Below, piece by piece: positions 6,498 through 6,558 of a stretch of DNA of 6,558 nt. A program made the position numbers and the translations under genes. The notes beneath the pieces are model-generated. The model had not been told where the DNA came from and did no database searches. It saw only the letters and a list, made by a program, of their open reading frames with translations. The DNA is from Thermoflexus sp. (GTDB lineage Bacteria; Chloroflexota; Anaerolineae; B4-G1; DUEL01). The stretch is taken from positions 1 to 6,558 of the forward strand of contig JAPYWT010000142.1 of the NCBI GenBank assembly GCA_028276215.1, in the 5' to 3' direction. The first letter of the stretch is position 1; every line of letters begins with the position of its first letter.

Positions 6498-6558
6498 ACC
6501 ACAAAGACACGAAGACACGAAGATTAAAAAAACCTTCAAAAAACTTCGTGTCTTTGTG
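6498..6558. repeat. Inverted repeat of the short intergenic motif (right flank)
   Basis: The 15-bp arms CACAAAGACACGAAG (6500-6514) and CTTCGTGTCTTTGTG (6544-6558) are perfectly complementary, separated by a 29-base A-rich loop. The unit GACACGAA is repeated in tandem at 6506-6513 and 6514-6521. This gives a second, shorter pairing register of 9 bp between 6514-6522 and 6544-6552. The window ends exactly at the last arm, so any following T-run cannot be seen. The structure could stop transcription from the ligase gene or protect its 3' end, but its sequence mainly marks it as a member of the dispersed repeat family also found at 56-92. Confidence 0.85.

Overview
The window is a GC-rich bacterial segment with six genes on the + strand, packed so tightly that every junction overlaps or abuts. 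No - strand gene is supported. Several traits suggest a Chloroflexota-like (Anaerolineae or relative), possibly thermophilic, lineage: an MNT/HEPN pair, an FPEPQA-type coiled-coil protein with a nuclease-like tail, a very large ligase fused to TPR repeats, and intergenic repeats of the type CTTCGTGTCTTTGTGGT. This is an inference from gene style; no marker gene is present to settle it.

Layout. Positions 1-154 hold a degenerate flanking repeat (56-92) and a short leader with no convincing promoter. At 155-887 lie an MNT nucleotidyltransferase and a HEPN partner, overlapping by 53 bp. At 884-1852 is an extended-SDR nucleotide-sugar epimerase/dehydratase, joined to the HEPN gene by an ATGA overlap. 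At 1849-2055 is a 68-residue ORF whose first half is a paralogue of the start of the next gene. At 2030-3067 is a 345-residue protein with an FPEPQA head, a long coiled coil built from 14- and 32-residue tandem repeats, and a PD-(D/E)XK-like tail. At 3068-6487, starting directly after the previous stop codon, is a 1139-residue polytopic O-antigen-ligase-family protein with C-terminal TPRs. Positions 6498-6558 hold an inverted repeat related to the one at the left end.

How the genes may work together. The epimerase and the Wzy_C-type ligase point to making and polymerising or transferring a surface glycan. The MNT/HEPN pair resembles type VII toxin-antitoxin modules but could be regulatory or cryptic. 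The coiled-coil/nuclease-like protein sits between the two sugar genes and is coupled to the ligase. Its role is unknown and is the most interesting open question here. The whole cluster lies between oppositely oriented copies of the same short intergenic repeat.
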